Below, piece by piece: positions 17,064 through 26,017 of a stretch of 42,328 nucleotides of DNA. Numbering within the stretch: position 1 is the stretch's first letter; the number at the start of each line of letters is the position of its first letter. The translations under genes and the position numbers were made by a program. Source of the DNA: Pirellulales bacterium (GTDB lineage: Bacteria > Planctomycetota > Planctomycetia > Pirellulales > JADZDJ01). The stretch spans positions 1 to 42,328 of the forward strand of contig JADZDJ010000054.1 in assembly GCA_020851115.1 (NCBI GenBank), read 5' to 3'. The notes beneath the pieces were generated by a model. That model did not search any database, had not been told where the DNA came from, and saw nothing but the letters and a program-made list of their open reading frames with translations.

Positions 17064-17333
17064 GTGAGAGCAGTTCATCGCAAACCAAAACGGCAAGCAG
17101 CCATGTTGGGATTGGCTTTCGATGCCGAGGACGGCCACAAGCGGATTACCAAAGGAGACAATTTCCTCCTCTGCGGCGGGTCACAAGAGACCCATGCTGT
17201 GATGCAAGAGACGGCCATCAAGATCAACGAGAATCTCGACCGGCAAGGGAAGAAACTGGAAAAGATCTCGATTCGCGAATTGCGGCGGATCACGCGTGAG
17301 GTTGTCGAGCAGATGGGGCGCAGCGGCGAATGA
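17064..17333 (+). CDS. Small conserved planctomycete protein of unknown function
   Basis: An 89-residue protein starting at GTG with AGAGG five bases upstream. It begins with a basic stretch (HRKPKRQAAMLGLAFD), then GHKRITKGDNFLLCGGSQETHAVMQETAIKINENLDRQGK and a charged C-terminal helix ending at RSGE; only short pieces of this are distinctive, notably GGSQETH. I recall similar small proteins in other planctomycetes but know of no assigned role. No membrane segment. It sits convergent to the 2-oxoacid oxidoreductase beta gene with five bases between stop codons. Confidence 0.7.
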   Translation: MRAVHRKPKRQAAMLGLAFDAEDGHKRITKGDNFLLCGGSQETHAVMQETAIKINENLDRQGKKLEKISIRELRRITREVVEQMGRSGE

Positions 17334-17338
17334 GGGGA

Positions 17339-19273
17339 CTACAAATGTTGAACGAGAATGCCTTCCGCCAAGGCGCTGGCTAGTACCGCTGGGGTCGTGC
17401 GGATTTCGGTATCGTCGTCGAGCGATAAAACTGGCGGTTCGAGTGATTCAACGACGCCGGCGACCCAATCGGCGGTGTCGCGGTCGTGGTATTTGATGCG
17501 CGTGCCGACGGCCAGGCCGGCCGGCAATGGTCCGTTGATCGAATTGCCGTTGGATTCCGTCGAGGTGGCCGGCTTGGCGGCGGCGATTACCGGTTTTTTG
17601 GCGGCTGGCACGGCAGCAGGTTTTGCACCACGGACTCCAGCCAACTCTTGCAACAGATGCCAATTTTCGAGTCGGTCGGCATTGGCACGAAGCAGCGTTT
17701 CGCTGGGGTTGCCCTCTTTGTCGAAGTGCTTGCCGAAGCGACCTTCGCTGCGGGCGAAGTCGATGAAATCGACCTGCTCGCCGGTCTTGGGATTGATCCA
17801 CCAGTCGTCATTCACCGCGGGGTTGCCTTGTAGCGAGAGATGCTCGCGGATAGTGTCGCCTTTGCGCGGATCGTAGATCAGCAGCGGAAATGCGCGGGCG
17901 TCGACCGCCAGCCGCGCCTGGTCGGTCGCCATATTGTCGGCCACGCCATGTTCGGGTTGGCAGGTCGTATAGCAGCAAATGAGCGCTGGGCCGTCGAATT
18001 CGAGCGCATCGATCACCGCGCGATAGAAATGGTTGACGTGGGCACAGGTGGTTTGGGCCACGAAAGTCCGCGGGTGCATCATGGCAATCTGGGCGATTTC
18101 CTTGCGACGCTCTTGCTTGCCGGCGACGATTTTGCCGTGGAAGCTCATCTTCGTATTTTGCCCCGTGTAGCTGGAGGTCGAGGCCTGTCCGCCCGTGTTG
18201 GAATAGACCTGCGTATCGAGGACGAACACTTTGACGTTCATGCCCGAGGCCAGGAGGCGCGAAAGGGACTGGAAGCCAATGTCGAACATCGCGCCGTCGC
18301 CGCCGATGCACCAGAGCGGCTTTTGCGACCAGCCCACTTGGTCCCAGCGGGCGCGTACGCCCATGGCCATTGCCGGGGCGTTTTCAAAAAGGGAGTTTGT
18401 CCAAGGGACCAGGTACGGATTGTACGGATAGGTTGAGGTATAAACAGTATTGCAGCCGGTAGCCGCGATGATGCCCCAATCGTCGCCGTACTTTGCACCT
18501 GTGGCGGCGCACATCATTCGCAGAGCCGTTCCTTCGCCGCAGCCGGCGCAGCTTCCCGCGCCACCGACATAAAGATGCGTTTGCTCGTTGAGCATCATGT
18601 CGATCAGCAGGTTATCGCTGACGTAACGCTTGTCGCTCGGGCCGAACTGCTTGAAGTAGCGGTGGCTCTTGCGGGCGCGGGTCATTACCTGCTCGGTCTT
18701 GGGGATCATCTTGAGGGCGTCGTCGTCGCAGACGGCCACGCATTCCGCGCAGCCTTTGCACTTGCTGGGGTCGATCATGATGCTGAACAGGCCCCCTTCG
18801 CCGACTTTCTTGGCCGGACCTTCGTAATATTTGCGAGTTTTCGACCATTGCTGCCGGAAATCTTCGCGTTCGGCGAGATCGGAAATGGCGGCAAGACGCA
18901 TCTCGAACTCGCTCTCGCCCAGCACCTTGCCGAGGATGGCCGTATCGGGGCAAAGCGTCACGCAGTCCATGCAGCCGGTGCAATTGCTGGAGATGTATTC
19001 CGGGATGTCCGGGGCGATGTAGCTGAAATCGCGCAGCGTAGCGGTGCCGGCAGGAACGAGCGAGCGGGCCACCGACAAATCGGCTTCGAGGCCTTTTTCC
19101 GCGGTTCCCTCCTCGTACGAGCGGATGATCCGTTCGTTGAAATTACGAACATCGAGAATCGGCAGGCTCACATACTTATAGCCCGAATCGACCAGCGTAC
19201 CGTAGCTGTTATTGTTATATGGATCGCGCGGATGCGCTTCATTCATCGAACCATTTTCGGTGGCTGCTGCCAT
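17339..19273 (-). CDS. 2-oxoacid:ferredoxin oxidoreductase, ferredoxin + TPP (beta) subunit with C-terminal extension
   Basis: A 644-residue subunit that with the next gene makes a pyruvate/2-oxoacid:ferredoxin oxidoreductase (2-oxoacid + CoA to acyl-CoA + CO2 + reduced ferredoxin). Two [4Fe-4S] motifs come first: C98/C101/C104/C108 and C172/C175/C178/C182. The TPP domain follows with CAGCGEG (C242, C245), IGGDGAMFDIG (about 323-333) and VYSNTGGQAST (356-366). Residues about 550-580 are an Ala/Pro linker, and 581-644 form an extra small domain (LAVGTRIKYHDRD...WVAGVVESL) not part of standard enzymes. ATG 19273 follows AGGA. The gene is second in a two-gene operon. It corresponds to the C-terminal half of single-chain PFOR. 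Exact substrate is inferred. Confidence 0.9.
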   Translation of the reverse strand: MAAATENGSMNEAHPRDPYNNNSYGTLVDSGYKYVSLPILDVRNFNERIIRSYEEGTAEKGLEADLSVARSLVPAGTATLRDFSYIAPDIPEYISSNCTGCMDCVTLCPDTAILGKVLGESEFEMRLAAISDLAEREDFRQQWSKTRKYYEGPAKKVGEGGLFSIMIDPSKCKGCAECVAVCDDDALKMIPKTEQVMTRARKSHRYFKQFGPSDKRYVSDNLLIDMMLNEQTHLYVGGAGSCAGCGEGTALRMMCAATGAKYGDDWGIIAATGCNTVYTSTYPYNPYLVPWTNSLFENAPAMAMGVRARWDQVGWSQKPLWCIGGDGAMFDIGFQSLSRLLASGMNVKVFVLDTQVYSNTGGQASTSSYTGQNTKMSFHGKIVAGKQERRKEIAQIAMMHPRTFVAQTTCAHVNHFYRAVIDALEFDGPALICCYTTCQPEHGVADNMATDQARLAVDARAFPLLIYDPRKGDTIREHLSLQGNPAVNDDWWINPKTGEQVDFIDFARSEGRFGKHFDKEGNPSETLLRANADRLENWHLLQELAGVRGAKPAAVPAAKKPVIAAAKPATSTESNGNSINGPLPAGLAVGTRIKYHDRDTADWVAGVVESLEPPVLSLDDDTEIRTTPAVLASALAEGILVQHL

Positions 19274-19347
19274 GGTAGTTTCCTGGAAGTTATGAGCTGC
19301 TCTGATCAGGCGAAGTTCTTGCTAATCCAGTTTCAAACCGCTCATGA

Positions 19348-19384
19348 ACGCTAGTTGGTTTCTCAGATCATCGACAACTAGCGT
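19348..19384 (-). repeat. Perfect 10-bp inverted repeat over the stop codon of the alpha/gamma gene
   Basis: ACGCTAGTTG (19348-19357) and CAACTAGCGT (19375-19384) form a 10-bp stem with a 17-base loop between the two oxidoreductase genes. The TAG stop of the alpha/gamma gene (19380-19378) lies within the stem. No T-tract follows, so it is more likely an RNA-processing, stability or translation-tuning element than a terminator. Confidence 0.5.
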
Positions 19385-21375
19385 GAATTCGCGGTTTCCA
19401 GATCCATCACTCTTTGCATGATCTCTTGCGGTACTTCTTGCAGTTCTTCATAGCCGCGCTTGACGCATTTCAAATTGTCTTGCACGACACGGTCGCCGCG
19501 CTTGCCGAAGTATTTTCGCAACGCCTTTTCAACACCGGCGTAGACTTGCACATCGCTCATGCTGCTCGCACGCCCGTAGGGAGTTAGTTGCAAAAATGCT
19601 CCCAACAGGACGATGCCTTGCATGCGCATTTGCAGGTCGGCAACGGATGCCACCTCACGCGCGATCTGCACCATGTCGGCATAGAACACGCGGAGGTTTT
19701 TCTTGCGAATCGTCTGCTTGTGGTGTTCTGGGATGCGCTCCCAAACTTCGTGCGGATTGCCGTGCGACGATTGCATCACCATCGCACCGCCGGGAACGAC
19801 TCCCTTCAGGGGATTTCCGCTGAACAGCGCATTGGTGTCGTTCAAGACCACGAGATCGACGTGCTCCAGTTCGCTGTGCAGCAAGATATGCTCGTTGGCG
19901 ATCGTTAGATAATAAGTCGTTGGCAAGCCCTTCTTTTCCGAGCCGTATTTGGGATAGGCCTGTACATCCTTGCCGAAGACATCGCCGGCGATCGTGGCGA
20001 TGACTTTGTTGGTTGTCACCGAACCAAAGCCGCCGACGCTGTGGCCGCGCATCGAGAATGCGCCCGGCTGGCGCAAATCGGGGTCTTCGGTGACTTTCAG
20101 CGCGAGCGGATGGTCAATCCCGATGCAGAAATAGTCTTGCCCTTCTTCGATCATGTTCTCGACGACAGCGATCATGTCGCCGGCGCGAACGTCGCGGCTG
20201 CCAAGCCCGGCGGAGCCGGAATAAATCACTGGGATGCGGTCGATCTTTTCTTGGCCAAAGCGGCCGGTGGCGGCATCGCAGAAAGCCGCCTTGATTTCGC
20301 GCGTCAAATGATTTCCCGTGGTCGAAAGCGGGTCATCCATCCGCTCGAGCACCGCAAAAGCTTTGCAGTGCTTGAGGGCTTCGACAAGCTGCTGGGACGG
20401 GAATGGGCGGAAGGAGCAGATCGTCAGACAGCCGACTTTGAGATCGCGGGTGCGCCGCAGGTAATCGACCGTCGTTTCGGCCGTCTCCATGTAGCAGCCC
20501 ATGCCAACAATGATGTATTCGGCGTCTTCGCAGCGGTGTGGAATCACGAAGTCATACTGGCGACCGGTGTTGCGGTAGAATTCATCGAATGCATCGCGTA
20601 GCGCAGGGCCGACGCGATCGTAGTACCAGCGCTGGGCAATCTTGCCCTTCATATAAGAATCTTGATTCTGCACGACGCCCGACATCATGGGATTGGCCGT
20701 GTCAAACAAATTAAAGAGTTTATCTTGCGGCGAACCGATAAACTCCTTCATGAACTCCGGCTCCGTCAGTAGCACTTTCTCGACGGTATGGGTGGTGAGA
20801 AAGCCATCTTGCACGTTGAAAAACGGCGTCTGTGATGCTTCGGCGGCCCGGCGGCTGATGAGACACAAATCGCCGGCTTCCTGCGCGTTACGGCCGAAAA
20901 GCATTCCCCAACCGCAGTCGGCCACCGACATCATGTCATCGTGCCCGGCATGAACGTTGAGCGAGTGGCTGGTAAGCGCCCGCGCGCCGATATTCATCAC
21001 CACGGGCAGCCGTTTGCCGGAAATGGTGTACAGCACTTCTTTCATCAACACCAAACCTTGTCCGGACGTAAAGTTCGTCACGCGACCTCCTGCCGCGGCA
21101 AATCCTTCGCAAAACGAAGCGGCCGAATGTTCGCTTTCGGGTTCGACAAATATCAGGGTATCGCCCCATAAATTTTTGCCGCCGTTGGACACCGCGGCAT
21201 TGTAGCCACTGCCCATATTTGTGGAGCTGGTGATGGGAAACGCGCCGGCGCCTTGAGTGACATTGATTTCGACATGCACGACGGTCTCAGAGCCGTCGCA
21301 AGTCGTGGGGATGCCAGGGTAAGGAAACGACGTATTCTCGGTCGCGGCATTGCCGTTCGTGAGTTGATAACTCAT
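19378..21375 (-). CDS. 2-oxoacid:ferredoxin oxidoreductase, alpha/gamma subunit
   Basis: A 665-residue protein equivalent to the N-terminal half of pyruvate:ferredoxin oxidoreductase. It has the pyrimidine-binding domain (GAGAFPITSSTNMG, TSGQGLVLMKEV, LTSHSLNVHAGHDDMM), a domain II (GCLTICSFRPFPSQQLVEAL), and a gamma domain (RGHSVGGFGSVTTNKVIATIAGDVFG). It should be cytoplasmic and form an oligomer with the ferredoxin/TPP subunit. ATG 21375 follows AAGGAG; a longer open frame from 21498 is not supported. It is first in the operon, with a 104-base gap to the second gene that carries a hairpin. Confidence 0.9.
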   Translation of the reverse strand: MSYQLTNGNAATENTSFPYPGIPTTCDGSETVVHVEINVTQGAGAFPITSSTNMGSGYNAAVSNGGKNLWGDTLIFVEPESEHSAASFCEGFAAAGGRVTNFTSGQGLVLMKEVLYTISGKRLPVVMNIGARALTSHSLNVHAGHDDMMSVADCGWGMLFGRNAQEAGDLCLISRRAAEASQTPFFNVQDGFLTTHTVEKVLLTEPEFMKEFIGSPQDKLFNLFDTANPMMSGVVQNQDSYMKGKIAQRWYYDRVGPALRDAFDEFYRNTGRQYDFVIPHRCEDAEYIIVGMGCYMETAETTVDYLRRTRDLKVGCLTICSFRPFPSQQLVEALKHCKAFAVLERMDDPLSTTGNHLTREIKAAFCDAATGRFGQEKIDRIPVIYSGSAGLGSRDVRAGDMIAVVENMIEEGQDYFCIGIDHPLALKVTEDPDLRQPGAFSMRGHSVGGFGSVTTNKVIATIAGDVFGKDVQAYPKYGSEKKGLPTTYYLTIANEHILLHSELEHVDLVVLNDTNALFSGNPLKGVVPGGAMVMQSSHGNPHEVWERIPEHHKQTIRKKNLRVFYADMVQIAREVASVADLQMRMQGIVLLGAFLQLTPYGRASSMSDVQVYAGVEKALRKYFGKRGDRVVQDNLKCVKRGYEELQEVPQEIMQRVMDLETANSR

Positions 21376-21390
21376 GAAGCGCTCCTTAGC

Positions 21391-21407
21391 GATTTCAAAT
21401 TGAAATC
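21391..21407 (-). promoter_or_regulatory. Palindrome immediately before the oxidoreductase ribosome-binding site
   Basis: GATTTCA (21391-21397), AAT, TGAAATC (21401-21407): a perfect 7-bp dyad directly upstream of AAGGAG of the alpha/gamma gene. It could be an operator or a leader hairpin affecting translation. No matching regulator is known. Confidence 0.35.
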
Positions 21408-21705
21408 TGTGATCACCAATCTCAGAATGTGGCGAGCGAAAGGCCGACGCCACTGCCAACAACACCACCCACGTTGCCACAGGCGCTCCCGGGGCCACCA
21501 GGCCGTCGGCGTGTCTATTTTAGCATTTTGGCACGTGAACAACACAGGATTTTAGATGTCCCACCATCCGCTCATCGCGCAGGCAGGAATTCTTAGGCGC
21601 CGCGGGTAATGCCAAAACGATCGGTCACACTACCGCGTATGGGTTAAATCAGGAGAAACTTGATGCCAAACATCAACATTTACTCGGCTGCGTTCGCCTC
21701 TCAGC

Positions 21706-21734
21706 AAGATACGCGATTGAGGCCGGGCTGTCAA
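21706..21734 (-). promoter_or_regulatory. Candidate promoter for the 2-oxoacid oxidoreductase operon
   Basis: On the minus strand, TTGACA (21734-21729), 17 bases, TATCTT (21711-21706). It would give a leader of about 320 bases before the ATG at 21375. Position between the xylB end and the operon supports it, but the long leader is unusual and a closer promoter cannot be excluded. Confidence 0.4.
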
Positions 21735-21799
21735 AAATTTTGTGGCGCAGAAGAGGGTTTCTAGCCTGACGTTTTTACAAGTCAAGCAGAAAACCCGAG

Positions 21800-23326
21800 T
21801 TACAAATCGGCAATTGCGGCGAACTGCTTTTTTAGCGCCGGGTAGAGCGACTGGTAAATTGGGAACGATTTGTTGTAGTGGGCGACGGCCTGTTTGTTGG
21901 CGGGCGTCTCCTTGGCCACGCGAATGGTGGCTTCGCAGGCTTCGACGATGTCTTTGTAGGCTCCTGCACCGACCGCCGCCAGCAGGGCGACGCCGAAGGC
22001 AGGGCCTTGTTCGGCGTTAATCATGCTGACTTTTTGGCCGAACACATCTGCTTGAATCTGCCGCCATAGCGGGCTTTTCGAACCGCCGCCGGATGGTCGA
22101 ACTTGAATCACGGGCACGCCGAGGCCGCGGATGATTTCCAGGCTATCGCGCAATGCGTATGTAACGCCTTCCAGGATCGAGCGGACAAGGTGGCTTCGGG
22201 TATGAGAAATCGTTAATCCGACGAAGCAACCACGGGCCTTAGGATCGGCGTGTGGCGTGCGCTCGCCGGACAGGTACGGCAGGAAAAATAGCCCTTCGCT
22301 GCCGGGGGCGATCTTGGCGGCCTCCTCCGAGAGGATTTCGTAAGGGTCGATTTTGCGTTTTTTTGCCTCGTCGATGACTGCTTGGCAAAGCTGATTGCGA
22401 AACCATTGCAAGCTGCCGCCGGCCGATAGATTTACGCCCATGAGATGCCACTTACCACGCACTGCATGGCAGAAAGTATGCAGCCGGCCGAGGGGATCGA
22501 CTTGCACTTCATCGCTGTGGACAAACATCACGCCGGAGGTGCCGATCGAGGTAGATAGCACACCGCGGCGGACAATGCCATTGCCGACTGCTCCGGCAGC
22601 ACAATCTCCCGCGCCTCCCACGACGACACAATCCGTCGTCAGACCCAATTCGGTGGCCGCCGCCCCGGTGAGCTTGCCGGTGACCTCTTCGGATTCGTAG
22701 CATGTGGCCAGCAGGTCGATATCTAGATCCAATTTCGAGAGCAATTGCTTTGACCAATTGCGTTTGGCCACGTCGAGGAGCAACATACCACTGGCATCGC
22801 TCACTTCGGTGGCAAATTCTCCGGTTAGACGTCGACGGACATCGTCTTTGGGGAGGAGTACTTTGGCGGTTTTTTCAAAGTGCTTGGGTTCGTGATTTCG
22901 CAACCAGAGGATTTTCGGCGCGGTGAATCCGGTGAGGGCCGGGTTGGCGACCATTTTGATGAGCTGTTTTCGGCCACCTGCGCGACGTTCGATCTCTTCG
23001 CACTCGGCACCCGTTCGCTGGTCGTTCCAGAGGATGGCCTTGCGAATCACTCGGTTCTGACGATCCAGGAATACGGAGCCGTGCATTTGGCCCGACAGTC
23101 CGATTCCCTTGACGTCGGCCGGTTTCAGTTTGCCGATTTTCACGACCGCACGAACGGTCGCAACGGTCGCCTTCCACCAGTCGTCAGGGTCTTGTTCACT
23201 CCAGAGCGGTTTGGGAGTGTACAGCGGATATTCCGCGGTCGCTGACGCAAGCAGCTTGCCGCGCTCGTTAATGGCGATGGTCTTGGTTCCCGAGGTGCCG
23301 ATGTCGATGCCGAGGAAAATACTCAT
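21800..23326 (-). CDS. xylB: Xylulokinase (FGGY family)
   Basis: A 508-residue carbohydrate kinase that phosphorylates D-xylulose with ATP. The N-terminal phosphate-1 motif [10 protein letters not shown] (6-15), the sugar-binding SGQMHG (78-83), WNDQR (100-104) and [12 protein letters not shown] with the catalytic Asp at 241 are all diagnostic for XylB rather than glycerol kinase. The C-terminal adenosine motif ([19 protein letters not shown]) is intact. ATG 23326 (MSIFLGID) is preferred to an upstream start at 23401. No xylA or sugar transporter is adjacent, so the pathway context is not visible. Confidence 0.93.
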   Translation of the reverse strand: MSIFLGIDIGTSGTKTIAINERGKLLASATAEYPLYTPKPLWSEQDPDDWWKATVATVRAVVKIGKLKPADVKGIGLSGQMHGSVFLDRQNRVIRKAILWNDQRTGAECEEIERRAGGRKQLIKMVANPALTGFTAPKILWLRNHEPKHFEKTAKVLLPKDDVRRRLTGEFATEVSDASGMLLLDVAKRNWSKQLLSKLDLDIDLLATCYESEEVTGKLTGAAATELGLTTDCVVVGGAGDCAAGAVGNGIVRRGVLSTSIGTSGVMFVHSDEVQVDPLGRLHTFCHAVRGKWHLMGVNLSAGGSLQWFRNQLCQAVIDEAKKRKIDPYEILSEEAAKIAPGSEGLFFLPYLSGERTPHADPKARGCFVGLTISHTRSHLVRSILEGVTYALRDSLEIIRGLGVPVIQVRPSGGGSKSPLWRQIQADVFGQKVSMINAEQGPAFGVALLAAVGAGAYKDIVEACEATIRVAKETPANKQAVAHYNKSFPIYQSLYPALKKQFAAIADL

Positions 23327-23894
23327 GGGATGGGCTGCAGCAGGTAGCAATTTGGGCAGGAATCGGCCCGAATTGTAATGGGAAGATTTGGCCAGACGCA
23401 AGCATCAAGCCATCGGGGAATTCAAGTGCCGATTGGCAAATCCTTTCGCCGACAAACCGCCAGTGCTATGCCGATAGCAATTCGGTCGGCTAAGGAATTT
23501 ACCTCTAACGGCTCGGCTCCGCCGAGTTCCGCTTGGGAAACTCCTAAAGCAATTGTCGGCGGCACTCACGAATGGCTGACACGTCGTCCAAGTCGCGGTT
23601 TGCCACGTTTCAAAGTTTTCGCGACCTGTGCTGATTGCCTGCGCGGCATTTTGGGAAGGCGAATTTCAAAATTCTAGAGAATCGCGGCCTGTGGCATTTT
23701 GGTTTCGGCCGAGTCGCATGTAAAATTGAGGTAGAACGCCGCCGCGATGGCGAAAAAGCCACTTGGCCCGCTCGCATAACCGCTAATCGTGGAGTCATTC
23801 GACTCGTGCGGAAAATCAGAGTGGCGGCGGAAATGTTGACTTTTTCAATATCGCCCCCGTTGAAGCGAATCTTCGGTTAGAGGAACCTGCCGCC
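23327..23894. other. Spacer between xylB and the TPR gene, nothing recognised
   Basis: About 570 bases with no convincing gene. A 6-bp hairpin (CTCGGC-TCC-GCCGAG, about 23511-23525) is the only clear dyad; no T-tract follows. Open frames here (e.g. 23378-23677) are Arg/Ser-rich and unrecognised. Confidence 0.35.
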
Positions 23895-24458
23895 GTGTCC
23901 GCCTTCGAACGACTTCGCCGACAGCAACTTGTACGAGAGGCCGAAGGGTATCTCGATCTGGCGCTGATATTCGGCGACCAATGGACGCTGCCGGCGGCCG
24001 TTCGCGATCGGCTGGCGGAACGAAGCCTGGCCGTCGTCGAGCAGCTCGGCGAGAATGCCACTTATAGTCCGCAGGTGCAACTCATCAAAGGACAGGCGCT
24101 GCGCGCGCAAGAGAGGTTTAAGGAAGCACTCGCCCCGCTTAGCGTGGCGGCCGAGGGAGATCCTGAAAATGTCGATACTTGGCTAGCGCTTGGCTGGTGC
24201 CACAAGCGCACGGGGCGACTCGATTTAGCGATCGAGGCGCTCGAAGAAGCGCTTTCCGTCGAGCCGGGCAGTGCAGTCGTCCACTACAACCTGGCCTGCT
24301 ACTGGAGTTTGGCGCGAAACAAGCGACAAGCGCTCTCATTTCTCGAACGGGCACTCTCACTCGATGGCGCGTTCCGGAATCAGATCGACACGGAAAGCGA
24401 CTTCGACTCGATCCGCAACGACGCGGATTTTCAGGTGATTACGAGCGTTACGGTTTGA
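23895..24458 (+). CDS. Tetratricopeptide-repeat protein
   Basis: A 187-residue soluble protein. Three TPR-like units are visible from about residue 57, including ALGWCHKRTGRLDLAIEALEEALSVEPGS (its core WLALGW...AIEALEEAL) and YNLACYWSLARNKRQALSFLERAL. The N-terminal 55 residues form a helical region without a clear family. The start is GTG 23895, with GAGGA about 11 bases upstream. The 3' end overlaps the convergent sugar dehydrogenase by 28 bases. TPR proteins mediate protein contacts; the partner is unknown. Confidence 0.8.
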   Translation: MSAFERLRRQQLVREAEGYLDLALIFGDQWTLPAAVRDRLAERSLAVVEQLGENATYSPQVQLIKGQALRAQERFKEALAPLSVAAEGDPENVDTWLALGWCHKRTGRLDLAIEALEEALSVEPGSAVVHYNLACYWSLARNKRQALSFLERALSLDGAFRNQIDTESDFDSIRNDADFQVITSVTV

Positions 24459-25819
24459 GATTTGTTGCGGCGGCGTCCAGTCGCCACGACGAACATGACA
24501 ACGACCCCGCAGGCGATGATTCCTTGTATGGCGGTCGATGGCTCGGGCACAATTGCTGCCGCCATTTCCAGGCTGGCATCGATCCGATAGACCTCGCCGG
24601 ATGCGAAGTTTAGCACGTAGGTCTTATCATCTGGTCCGCGGAGAATATCGGTTGTGATGCCGAAGCCCGTGCCGATGCGAAGACGGTTTCGCTGCGCGTC
24701 GGTATCGGCGACCTTATCCGATAAATTGCCATTAAGCATAAAATCACTCCGTTGAGTATTCAGCGTGAACATATATAAGTTGCCGTTGTTCGCATCGCCA
24801 ACGAGTACTTTGTTGTCGTAAGCCGCTCCGAGATTGCTGCCGTAAAGGAAATGAATCGACGTCACGGCAACCGGGTCTTTCCACGAAAACTCGGGATCGC
24901 TGTAACGAGAGGTTGAAGCGATCTTGTAGAGGCCGCTGACGCTCCCTGCGCTGCGCGAATTCGGCCCCATCAAGTCGGTCCAACCGCTGTTGGAGCCGCG
25001 CAGAACCTGGTTGATCTCGTCGTAGGCGGTGGCGCCATTTTCAGTATCCCACAGGCGACCGTTGGCCGGATCGAAATCGAGGCCGAAGCTGTTGCGCACG
25101 CCATAGGCATAAACGCGGCGAAACGAAGCATTCGCGCTACTACGGTAGGGATTGTCGGAGGGGATTTGGCCCGAATCGGTCAATCGAAAAATTACGCCGA
25201 CGCGCGACGATTTTCCACCGGCAGACTGTACATTCTGCTCGGCGAGGCGACGGTTCAAATCGCCCGTGATGCCGTACAGCATGCCGTCGGGTCCAAACTT
25301 AATCGGGCCGCCATTGTGATTTGGGCCGCTTGAGCGGTGGTCGCCTGCTTTGCCGAACGTGGCCAGCACGCGTTCGCTCGCCAGCGACGAACCATTCCAA
25401 TCAAACTGCGAGAGGCGGTTTTCCTTCCAGTGGCTGCTGCTGGAGTCGTGACCAGTGCTGCTGCGACTGTAATAGAGGTAGACCTTGTCATTATTTGGCA
25501 TGCCGACCTCTCCAAAATTCGGATGCAGCGCAATGCCGAGCAGGCCGCGTTCGCTTTCGCTTTCAACCGGCAAGTCGAGCACCGTCGTCGATGTGCCGCT
25601 CTGAAATCGCTTCACGCGGCCAGAATCCTTTTCAATGGCAAAAAAGTCGTTGGGATTATTTCCCAAGAAGCTCATCCCCGTTGGGTTCCGCAACCCTGCC
25701 GCGGAATTGAGCACCGTGGTTAATTGCAGGCCAGGATCGGAAAGCGACTGCGCTACCGTGGACGAACTCCAAGCGAGCAAAGCAACAGACAAAAAGTAGG
25801 CGGCTATCGACCATTTCAT
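24431..25819 (-). CDS. Exported PQQ-dependent-type sugar dehydrogenase with PEP-CTERM-like tail
   Basis: A 462-residue protein of the glucose/sorbosone dehydrogenase family (six-bladed propeller). A signal peptide (MKWSIAAYFLSVALLAWSS, cut near AQS) opens it. Family motifs include GLLGIALHPNF, NHNGGPIKFGPDGMLYGITGD and YGVRNSFGLDFDP. The end carries VPEPSTAIQ, one TM segment and RRRNK, a PEP-CTERM sorting signal, so the protein should be exported and processed by an exosortase encoded elsewhere. The tail after RRR is longer than usual. Substrate is unknown. Its 3' end overlaps the TPR gene. Confidence 0.85.
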   Translation of the reverse strand: MKWSIAAYFLSVALLAWSSSTVAQSLSDPGLQLTTVLNSAAGLRNPTGMSFLGNNPNDFFAIEKDSGRVKRFQSGTSTTVLDLPVESESERGLLGIALHPNFGEVGMPNNDKVYLYYSRSSTGHDSSSSHWKENRLSQFDWNGSSLASERVLATFGKAGDHRSSGPNHNGGPIKFGPDGMLYGITGDLNRRLAEQNVQSAGGKSSRVGVIFRLTDSGQIPSDNPYRSSANASFRRVYAYGVRNSFGLDFDPANGRLWDTENGATAYDEINQVLRGSNSGWTDLMGPNSRSAGSVSGLYKIASTSRYSDPEFSWKDPVAVTSIHFLYGSNLGAAYDNKVLVGDANNGNLYMFTLNTQRSDFMLNGNLSDKVADTDAQRNRLRIGTGFGITTDILRGPDDKTYVLNFASGEVYRIDASLEMAAAIVPEPSTAIQGIIACGVVVMFVVATGRRRNKSQTVTLVIT

Positions 25820-26017
25820 GTTGACGATTCTCCTTATGGACGTTGTGAAATGTGCGAGAATTCTACTCCGTCCAGCCCCGGACGAAGAATAGCGGTTTGA
25901 GCGGGGCGTTCAGCGCTTGGAAAACGTCCAACTGGAATCGCTTAGAAGTTCGATTTGGCTTGCGGCAAATAGTTGGACTTAACGGCTGCGTCGTGCCTAT
26001 TTGGCTAAGAATCCAGG

